Source of the DNA: Thalassospira xianhensis MCCC 1A02616
Lineage (GTDB): Bacteria; Pseudomonadota; Alphaproteobacteria; Rhodospirillales; Thalassospiraceae
Assembly: GCF_003326475.1 (NCBI RefSeq)
Contig: NZ_JPWA01000024.1
Coordinates: 16,919-80,918, forward strand
Direction of reading: 5' to 3'
DNA: 64,000 nt
Part shown: positions 9,187 through 17,147 of the stretch, one piece after another
How the letters are laid out: the number at the start of each line of letters is the position of its first letter
Numbering within the stretch: the stretch's first letter is position 1
The notes under the pieces: model-generated
Told to the model about the DNA's origin: nothing
What the model saw: the letters and a program-made list of their open reading frames with translations, nothing else
The model's database searches: none
Program-made: the position numbers and the translations under genes

Positions 9187-9224
9187 AAGCCAGCCCGGAT
9201 CCTTCCGCAGGCTGGCTTTGTTTT
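9187..9224 (+). terminator. Terminator of the isc operon
   Basis: Stem AAGCCAGCC (9187-9195) with GGCTGGCTT (9210-9218), a 14-base loop, then TGTTTT. It separates the isc operon from tenA, so tenA probably has its own promoter or depends on readthrough. Confidence 0.85.
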
Positions 9225-9266
9225 ATCCGTATTTTGGCATCACCACGGGCAGGGGCTTTGACAACC

Positions 9267-9965
9267 ATGACCGACACCTTCACCGATATCATCCCGGCCC
9301 AAAGCCTGTTTGGCCGACTGCGTGCCAATGCCCCCGATGCGTGGCAAACCTATGTCTGCCACGACTTCGTCAAACAGCTTGGCAACGGAACCCTGCCAGA
9401 GGCCGCCTTCAAGCACTACCTTATTCAGGATTACCTGTTCCTGATCCAGTTTGCCCGTGCCTATGCACTCGCGACCTATAAGGCCGATGATCTGCGTGCC
9501 ATGCGCCAGTTCTCCGGCACCGTGCACGCCATCCTTGATATGGAAATGAGCCTGCATCTCGACTTCTGCAAAGGCTGGGGCCTGTCTGAGGCCGACATCT
9601 TGGCGGAGCCAGAGGCGCGCGCCTGCATCACCTATACCCGCTATGTGCTTGATTGCGGCGGACGGGGCGATGTGGTTGATCTTCAGGTCGCCCTGATGCC
9701 CTGTATGGTTGGCTATGCCGAAATCGCAAACCGCCTGATGGCAAGTTCTGATACAAGGCTCGATGGAAATCCCTACCGCCCCTGGATCGAGATGTATGCC
9801 TCGACCGAATTCCAGGATGTGGCAAAGGCCGAAATCGATCTTCTGGAACATACCGTGCAAACCCGCGGTGGGGATGCAAGGATCGCGGGGTTGACGGAAA
9901 TCTTCTCCAAGGCAAGCCGCCTTGAAGCCGATTTCTGGCAGATGGGGCTTGATCTGGCAAAATAG
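9267..9965 (+). CDS. tenA: TenA-family thiaminase II / aminopyrimidine salvage enzyme
   Basis: A 232-residue TenA-family hydrolase that salvages base-degraded thiamine by releasing HMP from aminopyrimidines. The catalytic cysteine is Cys146 in ALMPCMVGY, which places it in the Cys class; the pyrimidine-binding Asp is probably Asp55 in IQDYLF, and Tyr123 is in ITYTRY. The C-terminal LEADFWQMGL carries the usual Glu and Trp. The ATG at 9267 is preferred over the open upstream extension, which crosses the preceding terminator region. I saw no TPP riboswitch in the 100-base leader. It lies between isc and mnmA, both users of IscS sulfur. Confidence 0.92.
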   Translation: MTDTFTDIIPAQSLFGRLRANAPDAWQTYVCHDFVKQLGNGTLPEAAFKHYLIQDYLFLIQFARAYALATYKADDLRAMRQFSGTVHAILDMEMSLHLDFCKGWGLSEADILAEPEARACITYTRYVLDCGGRGDVVDLQVALMPCMVGYAEIANRLMASSDTRLDGNPYRPWIEMYASTEFQDVAKAEIDLLEHTVQTRGGDARIAGLTEIFSKASRLEADFWQMGLDLAK

Positions 9966-10082
9966 GCGCAGATGCCTTATATATGCCCCAACATGAATTC
10001 ACGGGTGGTTTGAACGTCACCCATCGCTATTTTACATCAACTTCTTGTCGCCGCGGCCTTGACCCGCGGATGGGTGGGAAAA

Positions 10083-11231
10083 ATGAACTCTCTTGGCTTT
10101 GACAAAGCCCCAAAAGATACCCGCGTGGTTGTTGCCATGTCGGGCGGGGTCGATAGCTCCGCCGTTGCGGCCCTTCTGAAGTCCGAAGGCTATGACGTGG
10201 TCGGCATTACCCTTCAGCTTTACGATATGGGGGCCAATGCACCGTCACGCGCCAAATCCTGCTGTGCCGGGCGCGATATCTATGATGCGCGCAAGGTGGC
10301 CGAGGATATCGACATTCCCTATTACGTGCTCGATTACGAATCACGCTTCCGCGAAGAAGTGATCGATGATTTTGCCGACAGCTATATGCGCGGCGAAACC
10401 CCGATCCCGTGTGTGAAATGCAATCAGACGGTCAAATTCCGCGATCTCTTGGAAACCGCGCATGACCTTGGCGCCGATTGCATGGCGACCGGCCATTACG
10501 TGCAGCGCAAACTCGGCGTCAACGGCCATGCCGAACTGCACCGTGCAGCCGATCCCAATCGCGATCAAAGCTATTTCCTGTTCACCACCACTCAGGAACA
10601 GCTCGATTTCCTGCGCTTCCCGCTGGGCCATCTGATGAGCAAGGCCGAAACCCGTGCGCTTGCCGCCAAATTCGGCCTTGAAGTGGCGGACAAGCCCGAC
10701 AGTCAGGACATCTGCTTTGTCCCGGATGGCAAATATGCCCGTCTGGTCGAAAAGCTCCGCCCCGAAGCCGGTGAACCGGGCCAGATCGTTGATCTGGATG
10801 GCAATGTGCTGGGTGATCATCGCGGCCTGATCCATTACACGATTGGCCAACGGCGCGGTCTTAACATCGGTGGCACGGCCGAACCGCTTTATGTCGTCAA
10901 ACTCCTGCCCGAAACCCGGCAGGTCGTGGTCGGCCCGAAATCGGCCCTTGCGATCCAGATGGTCTATGTCAAGGAACTGAACTGGCTTGATGGTGACGCG
11001 ATTGACCCGAACGGGGTCGAGGTCGAAGTCAAACTGCGTTCCGCCATGGCCCCGGCCCCGGCCACCATCTACCCCGAAGGGCCGGGTGCTGCCCGCATCG
11101 AACTGCATGACCCGCAGTTCGGCATCGCACCGGGGCAGGCGGGAGTCTTCTATGCCGGCGACCGGGTAATGGGCGGCGGCTGGATCACCCGTCAGGAACT
11201 TCTGGCATCCCATGCGCCAACAGCGGCCTGA
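10083..11231 (+). CDS. mnmA: tRNA-uridine 2-sulfurtransferase MnmA
   Basis: Thiolates U34 of the Lys, Glu and Gln tRNAs using sulfur relayed from IscS. It has 382 residues. The PP-loop SGGVDSS is at residues 20-26; the first catalytic cysteine is Cys110 in PIPCVKC and the second Cys211 in [11 protein letters not shown]. The C-terminal OB-like domain ends [15 protein letters not shown] at 10059 is in frame, but the ATG at 10083 gives the family's normal N-terminus. Its place behind the isc genes fits its sulfur supply. Confidence 0.95.
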   Translation: MNSLGFDKAPKDTRVVVAMSGGVDSSAVAALLKSEGYDVVGITLQLYDMGANAPSRAKSCCAGRDIYDARKVAEDIDIPYYVLDYESRFREEVIDDFADSYMRGETPIPCVKCNQTVKFRDLLETAHDLGADCMATGHYVQRKLGVNGHAELHRAADPNRDQSYFLFTTTQEQLDFLRFPLGHLMSKAETRALAAKFGLEVADKPDSQDICFVPDGKYARLVEKLRPEAGEPGQIVDLDGNVLGDHRGLIHYTIGQRRGLNIGGTAEPLYVVKLLPETRQVVVGPKSALAIQMVYVKELNWLDGDAIDPNGVEVEVKLRSAMAPAPATIYPEGPGAARIELHDPQFGIAPGQAGVFYAGDRVMGGGWITRQELLASHAPTAA

Positions 11232-11266
11232 TCTTCAGGCTGCTGACGACGCATTTCCACTCAGAT

Positions 11267-11350
11267 CGTCATTCCCGCGAAAGCGGGAATCCATTCTATT
11301 CCAATGGGATATGGATTCCGGGCCTGCGCGCCGCGTCGCCCGGAATGACG
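11267..11350. repeat. 84-bp interspersed palindromic element (MITE-like)
   Basis: Bounded by the inverted ends CGTCATTCCCG and CGGAATGACG; internal segments GGAATCCA and TGGATTCC also face each other, so transcripts would fold into a long hairpin. Its left arm is nearly identical to 9137-9164. It encodes no protein. It resembles the CGTCATTCCCGCG family of small mobile or REP-like repeats seen between genes in many proteobacteria. Confidence 0.8.
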
Positions 11351-11519
11351 GCTCTGATCCATCCCGGCCTTTTCTTTTGCGTTGCGGTAATTAAGATTCT
11401 TTCGCGTTCCTGACTGTGCTATGATGTGCGCAACAATATTCGGGGAACCCCGATAATAAAAAGATGCGACGTGCTTTTCGCATGCAGGTTGGCCACGGAA
11501 TGTCTGACGGGGGATAGAC

Positions 11520-11984
11520 ATGATCCGGTGGTGTTATATTTTATTCATGGCTTTGCTGACCGGCCTGTACGGTTTTCGGGTTGCGGGACAGTATGTGCAA
11601 CGCACCGTTCCTGTGACGTGGCTTCCTGCCGCCCATCTCTGGCAGGATGGTGGCCTAAGCTACTCCTACGCGTCGCCTTTGCAGATTGCCGTTCTGCTGT
11701 TCATGGTGATAAGCACCTTCCGCGCCGCACGGCACGCGATTGTGCCGCGCCGCTGGAAACGCCGTCTGGCCCACCTGATTGGCTGGGTATATCTTGCCGC
11801 GACGGTTGTGCGAATGGTGCCGGGCATTTCCATACCCCCGACCTATGCATGGCTTGAAACCTCCTTTGCCCTGTTCTTCCATCTGGTGGTGGCGATTTAT
11901 ATGATCGCGCTTGCGGTTTATCTTGATTACGACGCGACACGCCGGAAAGAGCATTATTATCAGGCCTATGGCACCCCTGACTGA
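11520..11984 (+). CDS. Small integral membrane protein of unknown function
   Basis: 154 residues with about four hydrophobic segments: near residues 3-20, 53-66, 85-100 and 115-133. Short basic loops such as RRWKRR (about 77-82) lie between the second and third, and a charged C-terminal tail ends HYYQAYGTPD. ATG at 11520 follows GACGGGGG. No catalytic motif was recognised and no family can be named. It stands alone between the repeat and tRNA-Met, so context gives no clue. Confidence 0.65.
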   Translation: MIRWCYILFMALLTGLYGFRVAGQYVQRTVPVTWLPAAHLWQDGGLSYSYASPLQIAVLLFMVISTFRAARHAIVPRRWKRRLAHLIGWVYLAATVVRMVPGISIPPTYAWLETSFALFFHLVVAIYMIALAVYLDYDATRRKEHYYQAYGTPD

Positions 11985-12093
11985 CAATCGCTTCCTGCTG
12001 CGGGTGGGGATAGGGGCGGGAACCGTTCGTCCCAAGGTTTATGGAAGGGTTTTGTGGATATCTTTTTTCCGTCAAACGTCAAAAAGGCGCTTG

Positions 12094-12128
12094 ACGGGGG
12101 CGGTTCCCTGACGTAAAAACCGCCCCGT
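12094..12128 (+). other. GC-rich hairpin between membrane-protein gene and tRNA-Met
   Basis: ACGGGGGCGGTT (12094-12105) can pair with AACCGCCCCGT (12118-12128). No T tract follows on the plus strand, so it is a weak terminator candidate for the gene ending at 11984. TTGACG at 12091 overlaps its left arm. Confidence 0.4.
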
Positions 12129-12176
12129 TCCGGCGCTTACGGAACCCGCAGAATAGATACCCTATACATACTCTGT

Positions 12177-12253
12177 GGCCGAGTAGCTCAGCTGGTTAGA
12201 GCAGCGGAATCATAATCCGCGTGTCGGGGGTTCAAGTCCCTCCTCGGCTACCA
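12177..12253 (+). tRNA. tRNA-Met (CAU)
   Basis: A full 77-base cloverleaf: acceptor GGCCGAG pairs with CTCGGCT (G1-U72 wobble), D arm with GCTCAGCTGGTTAGAGC, anticodon stem GCGGA/TCCGC with loop ATCATAA (anticodon CAU), T arm GGGGGTTCAAGTCCCTC, and an encoded CCA. The overall sequence fits elongator Met rather than initiator; a CAU tRNA-Ile2 is the alternative. It borders the accessory stretch to its right. Confidence 0.93.
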
Positions 12254-12256
12254 ATT

Positions 12257-12295
12257 AAAAACCCCCTCATGGCTCCGCCTGAGGGGGTTTTAAAT
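12257..12295 (+). terminator. Terminator of tRNA-Met
   Basis: AAAACCCCCTCA (12257-12268) pairs perfectly with TGAGGGGGTTTT (12280-12291), with an 11-base loop, starting four bases after the CCA. The flanking A and T runs make it bidirectional. Confidence 0.9.
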
Positions 12296-12881
12296 TGGTT
12301 TCCTTGGATCGGGCTTGCCCCCGTGGGTTCGCGAGAAAGCGAGGCACGCAGCTTTCGAGAGACGTTGTGCACAGCGCAACGGTCCGCCGGGCAAAGCCCA
12401 AGGATAAAAAGCAGCCCAAAGGCTGGTTTTTACAATTCCCTCCGGTTTGTTTACCTGAGCGGTGATTTGGTTTGCTGTCCGGCGATACGCCTTGGCAAAC
12501 CAGTCTAGGTGGTGGACGGTGGCGAGGGGGGAGACGGCCTATTCCGGCATGATGGTTTCTGGTCATTCCGGCTGGTCTTCCTATTCGCTCGATAACCTTG
12601 TCGGCGCTTGCCTGATGGAGGGATAGTCATCCCTGTGACGGGAGCCGTCGTTTGCCCGCTGTCGTGCCCGATAGGGCCCGCGGGGATGCTTTGGTCATGG
12701 GAATGCCACGAACGGATTTTCCTCGGCGATGGCGATGGCAAAGACATTCCGATGTTATGCGCCAAGCTGGAACGCTGGTGCAGACGCGCAGTTCAAAAGG
12801 ACTGCATTGGCCGCGTCGCCATTTCAAGACTGCTTGCTTATGCACCCGTTAAACCGTGTTGTTCCCTTGGATAAGTCGGCG
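12296..12881. other. Non-coding stretch after tRNA-Met with hairpins
   Basis: About 590 bases without a convincing gene. The left part (12301-12403) starts TCCTTGG and ends CCAAGGA and is full of short inverted repeats (GGGCTTGCCC, GGGCAAAGCCC). A second hairpin, AGCAGCC-CAAA-GGCTGGTTTTT (about 12408-12430), resembles a terminator. The rest shows only short overlapping open frames on both strands with no family resemblance. It may be the junction scar of an integration at the tRNA, but I found no repeat of the tRNA 3' end. Confidence 0.5.
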
Positions 12882-13448
12882 CTAGTAAATGACTGCGTAT
12901 AGTCCGTCCATAGCCTTTTCGATTTCGCTAGTTTTTTGTTTCACTTCTTTAAAGCTGTATCGGGGTTCCTCCTGCATCTCGGCAGGGTCTTCGCTTCCGT
13001 TATCAAAAAACGTGGTTGCCGAAATCCAGGCAGAATTTGCATCTGCCAGATTGGCGATTGCATTTGCGAGTTTACTTTCAAATGGACCTTTATTTGTTAC
13101 TGCCTCAATCAGTCTTTCGACATCTTTAGTCAGGCTGTTGCAATAAGGCACATATATGTCTGGGTATTCGTCAAGTCTGATCGCAAAGCGAAGTTGCTCA
13201 CCAATTTTGAGGGTATGCTGTCGTGCTATCACTTTGGCTGCAAAGGTATTATTTCGTTCGTTTGTTCTCAATTGAACTCTGGCCGCGTAGTAGGCAAAGC
13301 TGCCGCCTGTTAACCCGAGACCTCCTGCGATAAGCGTTTCCCATTCAACGCACGGCAGTCCCTTGCCATACAAAATACCTACTGCAAACGAAGCGCTAGC
13401 AATACCCACCAAAGGCACGCTGTTCAACCAGTCCCCAATTTTGTCCAT
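12882..13448 (-). CDS. Membrane-anchored protein of unknown function
   Basis: 188 residues. Two hydrophobic segments near the N-terminus (about residues 9-28 and 38-55) form a hairpin anchor, followed by a charged, largely helical domain (about 60-188) with no recognised motif. Base composition and codon use are more AT-rich than in the flanking core genes, suggesting acquired DNA. Its layout resembles the protein at 14378-14947. No function is assigned. It is isolated: the nearest gene on its strand is the orphan HicB-like gene upstream. Confidence 0.6.
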   Translation of the reverse strand: MDKIGDWLNSVPLVGIASASFAVGILYGKGLPCVEWETLIAGGLGLTGGSFAYYAARVQLRTNERNNTFAAKVIARQHTLKIGEQLRFAIRLDEYPDIYVPYCNSLTKDVERLIEAVTNKGPFESKLANAIANLADANSAWISATTFFDNGSEDPAEMQEEPRYSFKEVKQKTSEIEKAMDGLYAVIY

Positions 13449-13672
13449 AACTTCCCCATTGTATCAATCCGCCCGGAAGGATTGTTCGGTAACAATGAAG
13501 CTGCGTCAAGCGGTTGCAATGGGTTCTACTCTTATGGACAGGCTACCCATGCCGCGTAAATCCAAGGTGAACAAAGGTGCCAAGGTCGTTTTCGATAAGT
13601 ATCTGCAATATATTGCGAATTCAAAAAAGGTGGCAGATTTATTTCCTGCTTGTTCTATCCAAAACGCCCCAA

Positions 13673-14104
13673 CTAAGCCGCCTCCACCACCACCGAAATC
13701 CTCCGCCCCAACAAGGCAAGCGCGTCTTCCAATCGCCCGATCTTCGTTGCGTGACGCGGATCAAGCATCCGGCGGATTTCGGTTTCGGCCAGTCCCATCT
13801 TTGCCGCAAGGGCGGTATTGTTTGTTTCGGTTTCGCGCATGGTGATGTAAAGGGCGGCTTTGGCCGCCATAAGCATACCCAGCGTCACCGTGGGGTGGCC
13901 CTTGGCGGGAGAGGGAAGGGGAATGTCTTCCTTGGCGATTATGGCCGCCGCAATGGCTTCATCAAGCGCATCGGCGATTTCGCGTAAGACTTCGTGCTCT
14001 GTTGCGCCATCCGTTGCGCAGCCGGTGACATTGGGCACAACGGCAAGAAAACCATCCGCGCCATCGTCGCTTAAGTCCACGGGATAAATAAAGTGCATTT
14101 CCAT
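13673..14104 (-). CDS. Orphan HicB-like antitoxin-type protein
   Basis: 143 residues. The N-terminal half has the HicB-type partial RNase-H fold signature (HFIYPVDLSDDGADGFLAVVP, then a VTGCATDGATEHEVLREIADALDEAI stretch). The C-terminal half (about 100-138) looks like a helix-turn-helix: LAAKMGLAETEIRRMLDP. That matches HicB proteins with an HTH DNA-binding tail. No hicA-sized frame lies on either side; upstream (14105-14377) is AT-rich and empty. It is therefore either a solitary regulator or the survivor of a toxin-antitoxin pair. The opposite strand carries a poor open frame that I discount. Confidence 0.75.
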   Translation of the reverse strand: MEMHFIYPVDLSDDGADGFLAVVPNVTGCATDGATEHEVLREIADALDEAIAAAIIAKEDIPLPSPAKGHPTVTLGMLMAAKAALYITMRETETNNTALAAKMGLAETEIRRMLDPRHATKIGRLEDALALLGRRISVVVEAA

Positions 14105-14377
14105 TCTCCGTTACTGGATTGATTTCCTTTTACGGTCGTAAGATGTTTTCCCTAATACAACGTATTTATCAAAAGATATTCGAACTTTTTTGTTCGAGTA
14201 TCAATGTGCGAGAATGTGTAAATGGTAGCCAAGGATGAAATACCGAAATCAAATTTTCATGAACAATATCAATATTTTATCTGATTTTACTTGAGGGTTT
14301 TCTAATAAGAATTCTGCTTTTGGTTGAAAGTGATAGAATATATATTGATGGCGTTTTGTTATTGATTGGGGGCTCTG

Positions 14378-14947
14378 TTGGAAAAGCAGTTATATGCCAT
14401 ATTCTTTAGTGATTACTTTTGGGGAACGATTGTTGGGCTAGTTCTATCTATTATAGGTGCTTATGCGTTAGGATCGATACAGTCAAAGCAGTTAAAATCG
14501 GAGTGGACTAATAACTTTATTGACCTGAGTATCGACATTATTCGCAACTTGAAGTCAACAATTGATCAGCTTGCTGAAGCTCGTGAAAGGAGCCAAGCAA
14601 TCCATCAAGATCTTCTGGCTTTAATAGACGCTGAATTAGCTGTTTTCGGACGAAATCGAGAATACTCAATTCGTCTATCTCCAGAGTTAAGAGGGGATTT
14701 GCGAAAATACATTACCAACATTGCTATCATAAGAACTCGAATACTCGGTAATCTTAATCAATTCAATATGTGCCACAACCGTGCTGAAGAAATAGAATCT
14801 CAAAATATTGAGAAAGATACAATTTCTATCCGACAGGAGGCGAGTAAGTATTTGGTTCAGGCAAACAAAGCTACGGACGATCTCATCAACTTATCACGAG
14901 AAGGAAATGACCTGATTCGTCGTTTGGAGAAAGAAAGCACGCGATAA
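14378..14947 (+). CDS. AT-rich membrane-anchored helical protein of unknown function
   Basis: 189 residues from the TTG at 14378, chosen because GGGGG (14368-14372) precedes it; the in-frame TTG at 14366 has no such site. One membrane segment (about residues 11-33, FWGTIVGLVLSIIGAYALG) is followed by a long, probably coiled helical domain rich in Glu, Arg, Asn and Ile. It is the most AT-rich gene in the window, with codons such as ATA, TTA and AGA that are rare in the neighbours, a sign of horizontal transfer. No homology is recognised. The TM-plus-helix layout is like that at 12882-13448. Confidence 0.6.
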   Translation: MEKQLYAIFFSDYFWGTIVGLVLSIIGAYALGSIQSKQLKSEWTNNFIDLSIDIIRNLKSTIDQLAEARERSQAIHQDLLALIDAELAVFGRNREYSIRLSPELRGDLRKYITNIAIIRTRILGNLNQFNMCHNRAEEIESQNIEKDTISIRQEASKYLVQANKATDDLINLSREGNDLIRRLEKESTR

Positions 14948-15007
14948 AATGTTGCTCAATAATTTCAAAAAATGCCGCAATAGAACAATCTCTCTAAAGG
15001 AGACGGA

Positions 15008-15376
15008 CTAAAGCGCCTTCCGCGCCGCATCCTCCAGAAACCCCGAAACCGCTCCCTTGCCATGCTTCGCTTCAATCTGGTCAATCAGATTGGCATCAAT
15101 GGTCAAATTGATCCGGCGCTTCTTGCCCGGCACGGCGACGGTAATCGCAACGATCCCGTCGGCGTCTTTCGGCAGTTCGATCATCGGCGATGGGGCGGGG
15201 ATGGTTTCGCCGTCCTCATGCATGCCATTGATATGCAGGGTCAGGGCCTCGGTGCCCATTTCAACCAGTTCGGTCATGGTTGATGCCGCACTGACGCAGC
15301 CCGGAAAATCCGGAAAGGAAATTCCGAAATCGCTGCCGCCGTCTTTGTGGACCAAGCCCCAATAGGTCTGTTTCAT
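15008..15376 (-). CDS. hicB: HicB antitoxin
   Basis: 122 residues from the ATG at 15376, which has GGAGAAAG upstream; an in-frame start at 15412 is less likely. It is the antitoxin partner of the HicA gene just upstream. The N-terminal HicB fold shows GISFPDFPGCVSAASTM, and the C-terminal tail (RINLTIDANLIDQIEAKHG) reads as a ribbon-helix-helix DNA-binding domain. Antitoxins of this kind neutralise HicA and repress the shared promoter. The toxin gene precedes it by about 60 bases, the usual hicA-hicB order. Confidence 0.88.
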   Translation of the reverse strand: MKQTYWGLVHKDGGSDFGISFPDFPGCVSAASTMTELVEMGTEALTLHINGMHEDGETIPAPSPMIELPKDADGIVAITVAVPGKKRRINLTIDANLIDQIEAKHGKGAVSGFLEDAARKAL

Positions 15377-15437
15377 TTCGCTTTCTCCACTTGGATGCCC
15401 AAGCTTCATCAATTTTGCGGTGCTTCCGGGAGGCTGC

Positions 15438-15626
15438 CTAAAGCAGCTTCACCCCGGATTGCTTTTCAATGCTTTTGATGGTGCCAATCGGCAAATCGCG
15501 TTTCGGATGCGGGACCGTCACTTTCCCCGGCTTTGTCGGGTGGCTCAATTGATGGTGGCTGCCCTTCGTGCGCACGATTTCCCAACCGTCCGCCTGAAGC
15601 CTTTTCAGGATGGTTTTGCTGTCCAT
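15438..15626 (-). CDS. hicA: HicA toxin, mRNA interferase
   Basis: A 62-residue HicA/YcfA-type toxin with the dsRNA-binding-like fold. The diagnostic pattern is complete: KTILKRLQADGWEIVRTKGSHHQL with the catalytic His in GSHH, then VTVPHPKRDLPIGTIKSIEKQ. HicA cleaves mRNA and is held inactive by HicB. It is the first gene of the pair and starts 22 bases downstream of the first operator palindrome. Confidence 0.92.
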   Translation of the reverse strand: MDSKTILKRLQADGWEIVRTKGSHHQLSHPTKPGKVTVPHPKRDLPIGTIKSIEKQSGVKLL

Positions 15627-15647
15627 AGGCTCCTTCCATCAGAGTAT

Positions 15648-15706
15648 ATGCGCATTATGCGCATTTCGGGTGCGGTAGTCAATGGAATGATGCGCATTAT
15701 GCGTAT
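15648..15706 (-). promoter_or_regulatory. hicAB promoter with two palindromic operators
   Basis: Two nearly identical 17-base palindromes, ATGCGCATTATGCGCAT at 15648-15664 and ATGCGCATTATGCGTAT at 15690-15706, start 42 bases apart (four helical turns). On the minus strand TTGACT (15682-15677), a 17-base spacer and CATAAT (15659-15654) form a sigma-70 promoter whose -10 lies inside the first palindrome. This is what an autorepressing HicB would need. The promoter and palindromes are seen; HicB binding is inferred. Confidence 0.8.
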
Positions 15707-15726
15707 GACGCCGATGAGAAGTTGTG

Positions 15727-15959
15727 CAACTGGAATGGGCTTCAAGCCTCAAACACCTTGCCGCCCTTGGCGAGGCGATAGAGGACACGCAAAAGCCGCT
15801 TGTCGTGACATCGGTCATCGGGCTTCTGGCCTATGTGCGCGCGGTCTAGGTCGCGATTGCCCGGCGGCAAGTGACATCACCCGTCGGCAGTTGGAGTGGT
15901 CCCCGACAGAGGCCGGATTACTGGCCGATATCGATCAGGGTTATTATTTCGAAGGATAA
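15727..15959 (+). pseudogene. Remnant of an SDR-family NAD(P)-dependent oxidoreductase gene
   Basis: Two fragments in different frames. The first (15727-15849) reads LAALGEAIEDTQKPLVVTSV and ends in a TAG; it matches the central xALGxALxxTxKPLVVTS region of extended SDR/NAD-epimerase proteins of about 290 residues. The second, in another frame (about 15873-15959), reads TRRQLEWSPTEAGLLADIDQ then GYYFEG, the family's typical C-terminus. The start, cofactor motif and the piece between the fragments are missing. A terminator still follows. Confidence 0.75.
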
Positions 15960-15963
15960 CGCG

Positions 15964-15988
15964 CAGGGGGATTTATCCCCCTGTTTTC
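15964..15988 (+). terminator. Terminator of the decayed SDR gene
   Basis: CAGGGGGAT-TT-ATCCCCCTG (15964-15983) followed by TTTT on the plus strand only. It directs termination for the plus-strand remnant ending at 15959, not for the minus-strand gene ending at 15994. Confidence 0.75.
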
Positions 15989-15993
15989 GTCAT

Positions 15994-17145
15994 TTATCCC
16001 TGAAAAACCGGGACGGATTTGAAGACTGATCGCGGTGTTGCCGTCTTGCCAATATAGGTCGTATCGACATAGGGCGAGGTCATGCACCGCAGAAGGGCGG
16101 CATAATCGGGCATAAACGCTATTTCCGTGCCGACCGGGACCGGGTGCTCCCCGGTATCGAGCACAAGATGGTCGCTGCTGGCGCCAAGGATTTTGATGCC
16201 GTGCGGCGGGCGCAGGCCGTTCGGGTCGACATCCTGTTGGCCGATGGCAAGGATTGATTGGAAAATATCCCCGGTGTCATCTATCGCGGCGGGCGTCCCG
16301 AACGCGGTCTGTGCCGCTGTGCCCCACGGTTTTGATGGCTTGGTCTTGCTTTCGATAACCTCGGCGATCAACCGGATCGCATCGGTATGAAGGCCGGGGA
16401 TCGGTTGGCGATGCAGCGGTTCACGGCCAAGCAGGATGGCTTCGCCCAGCCGCAGGTTATTGATCCGGCCAACCGTGCCGCCCGCGAAAAACCAGTCCAG
16501 ATTGCTGGAATTGCCGCCCGAAATAACGGACAGGGGCGGCATGAACGGTCCAGCTTCGGTACCCCCGGCATTCGTGGCATTCACGGCATCCCCGGCGTCG
16601 ATATGCTCCGCCAGTGCAGACAGACTTGCCATATTGTCATCATCGGGCGATATGCCGCTTCTGCACGCAAGGTTGGTGCCAAGGCCGATGATGTTGATAT
16701 TGGGCAGTCTGCGCAAGGATTGCAGGATGTTTTCGATATCGCACGGCATGATCCCCTCGCGCAGGTCGCCGAGTTCGACCATCAGGATAATGCCGTGCTG
16801 TTTACCGGCCTTTCGGGCCGCTGCCGAAAGGGCGTGGATCACGGCGGGTTCGGTATTCAGGCTGATATCGGCGGCGGCGACGACCCGGTCAACCTGGCTG
16901 ATCATTGGCGACCGGATCAGGGTGATCGTGGCGTCAATCCCGGCTTCGCGCAGGCGTTCGATATTTTCAATCCGGGAATCGCCAAGCGAGGTCACGCCCG
17001 CGCGCAGTAACACCTTTGCCAGTTGCGGCGCGCCGCAAAATGCCTTTGTCACCCCGGTGACCGAAATGTCATGCGCCCCAAGGCGCATGACCAGTGTTTT
17101 TGCATTGTGATGGATTTTATCAAGGTCGATGACCAGTCCCGGCAT
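15994..17145 (-). CDS. Alanine/ornithine racemase-like PLP enzyme
   Basis: 383 residues from the ATG at 17145; the open frame upstream belongs to the preceding gene. It has the N-terminal PLP barrel of the alanine racemase family, closest in pattern to the ornithine-racemase/YhfX group: MPGLVIDLDKIHHNAK, with the PLP lysine probably in VTGVTKAFCGAP (about residue 31), SLGDSRIENIERLR, then VELGDLREGI and SGGNSSNL. Members racemise amino acids; the substrate is unknown. It begins 2 bases after the DUF1611 gene stops, so the two are translationally coupled and probably act on the same amino acid. Confidence 0.85.
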   Translation of the reverse strand: MPGLVIDLDKIHHNAKTLVMRLGAHDISVTGVTKAFCGAPQLAKVLLRAGVTSLGDSRIENIERLREAGIDATITLIRSPMISQVDRVVAAADISLNTEPAVIHALSAAARKAGKQHGIILMVELGDLREGIMPCDIENILQSLRRLPNINIIGLGTNLACRSGISPDDDNMASLSALAEHIDAGDAVNATNAGGTEAGPFMPPLSVISGGNSSNLDWFFAGGTVGRINNLRLGEAILLGREPLHRQPIPGLHTDAIRLIAEVIESKTKPSKPWGTAAQTAFGTPAAIDDTGDIFQSILAIGQQDVDPNGLRPPHGIKILGASSDHLVLDTGEHPVPVGTEIAFMPDYAALLRCMTSPYVDTTYIGKTATPRSVFKSVPVFQG

Positions 17146-17147
17146 GC

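Noticed and set aside
9165..9266. Possible TPP riboswitch before tenA
   Set aside because: The leader holds only the isc terminator and about 40 further bases; the conserved THI-box sequences are absent.
12608..12874. Cys-rich 88-residue plus-strand frame after tRNA-Met
   Set aside because: Overlapping frames of similar length exist on the other strand and nothing supports it; composition and lack of a ribosome site suggest chance.
13496..13845. Plus-strand open frame starting MKLRQAVAMGSTLMDRLPMP
   Set aside because: The first ~59 residues look protein-like, but the rest lies antisense to the HicB-like gene and is Pro/Arg-rich. No family and no good ribosome site; at best a truncated relic.
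12177..15990. Integrative element with attachment repeats at tRNA-Met
   Set aside because: I could not find a second copy of the tRNA 3' end or an integrase, so only an accessory stretch is claimed.
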